A stretch of 15,351 bases of DNA from CAYNEL01 sp964396225 (GTDB lineage Bacteria > Patescibacteriota > Minisyncoccia > Moranbacterales > UBA1568), in the NCBI GenBank assembly GCA_964396225.1, contig CAYNEL010000020.1:1-15351 (forward strand), given 5' to 3'. A model generated the notes under the pieces. That model saw only the letters and a list, made by a program, of their open reading frames with translations, did no database searches and was not told the DNA's origin. Below are positions 15,265-15,351 of this stretch, in pieces; the first letter of the stretch is position 1, and each line of letters begins with the position of its first letter. Made by a program: the position numbers and the translations under genes.

Positions 15265-15288
15265 GTCTAGCACGGACCGGGCCCTTTG
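15265..15288 (-). promoter_or_regulatory. Candidate rseP promoter with extended -10 TGCTAGACT
   Basis: On the minus strand TGC-TAGACT (about 15265-15273) stands about 13 nt before the ATG; its GCTAGACTG core is identical to that of the secA promoter. The -35 would be GGGACA, 17 nt upstream, which is weak (4/6). The short distance to the ATG implies a very short leader. Confidence 0.5.
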
Positions 15289-15293
15289 TCCCG

Positions 15294-15351
15294 TCAGACG
15301 GTCATCACTTCCTTCTCCTGGCAAGGCGCGCAGGTTCGGGGAAGCGCCTTG
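15294..15351 (-). CDS. C-terminal end of an unidentified protein with CxxC motif (partial)
   Basis: Eighteen codons are visible, ending LPRTCAPCQEKEVMTV and TGA. The CAPCQ arrangement recalls the last half of a C-terminal zinc finger such as that of formamidopyrimidine-DNA glycosylase (CPxCQ), but this is too short to assign and another frame is also open here. Confidence 0.3.
   Translation of the reverse strand, partial: KALPRTCAPCQEKEVMTV

Overview
The window is GC-rich and every gene I can support lies on the minus strand, so transcription runs from high to low coordinates. The gene set suggests a candidate-phyla-radiation (Patescibacteria, Parcubacteria-like) bacterium: compact gene spacing, a small TM protein and a four-cysteine C-terminal motif of kinds I associate with that group, an ER-type SipW signal peptidase with TasA/camelysin-like substrates, and an N-terminal SecA region with the long insert seen in that group. 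The lineage is inferred from protein style only; there is no rRNA here.

Layout in transcription order (right to left). At the right edge is the tail of an unidentified protein ending in a CxxC motif. A promoter follows, then an RseP-type site-2 protease (14098-15252) with its terminator. Next come two overlapping genes for small secreted cysteine-containing proteins (13232-13962) with their own promoter and terminator, then a promoter, a GT4-like glycosyltransferase and a Wzz-like chain-length protein (10890-13084), also closed by a terminator. After that is a cell-wall cluster trmD-ftsW-murG-murC-murB (5441-10794), closed by a terminator at about 5295-5341. An extracellular-fibre-like module follows (2519-5119): two TasA/camelysin-like proteins, SipW, an Arg/Pro-rich membrane protein with a very acidic tail, and a 67-residue membrane protein. 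It is followed by HPF/RaiA (2106-2453), a 100-residue lipoprotein-like or anchored protein with a C-terminal Cys motif (1713-2015), and finally secA (1-1611), cut by the window edge.

Functionally the window is dominated by the cell envelope. FtsW, MurG, MurC and MurB make and polymerise peptidoglycan precursors. Wzz and the glycosyltransferase belong to surface polysaccharide assembly. SecA exports the secreted proteins, SipW would process the two TasA-like proteins, and RseP does intramembrane proteolysis.

Points needing attention: (1) murB has an in-frame TGA exactly where the family has a conserved Trp (PAG-W-LI), with the rest of the gene intact beyond it; (2) secA changes from a CPR-like to a betaproteobacterial-like sequence at about 960-1030, which suggests a chimeric assembly or a recombinant gene; (3) almost every start codon is preceded by T (TATG) and most lack a Shine-Dalgarno sequence; (4) the -35 box of the secA promoter lies in the loop of the upstream terminator; (5) the fibre-like module contains a membrane protein that looks like a TasA-type N-terminus fused to an acidic low-complexity tail.
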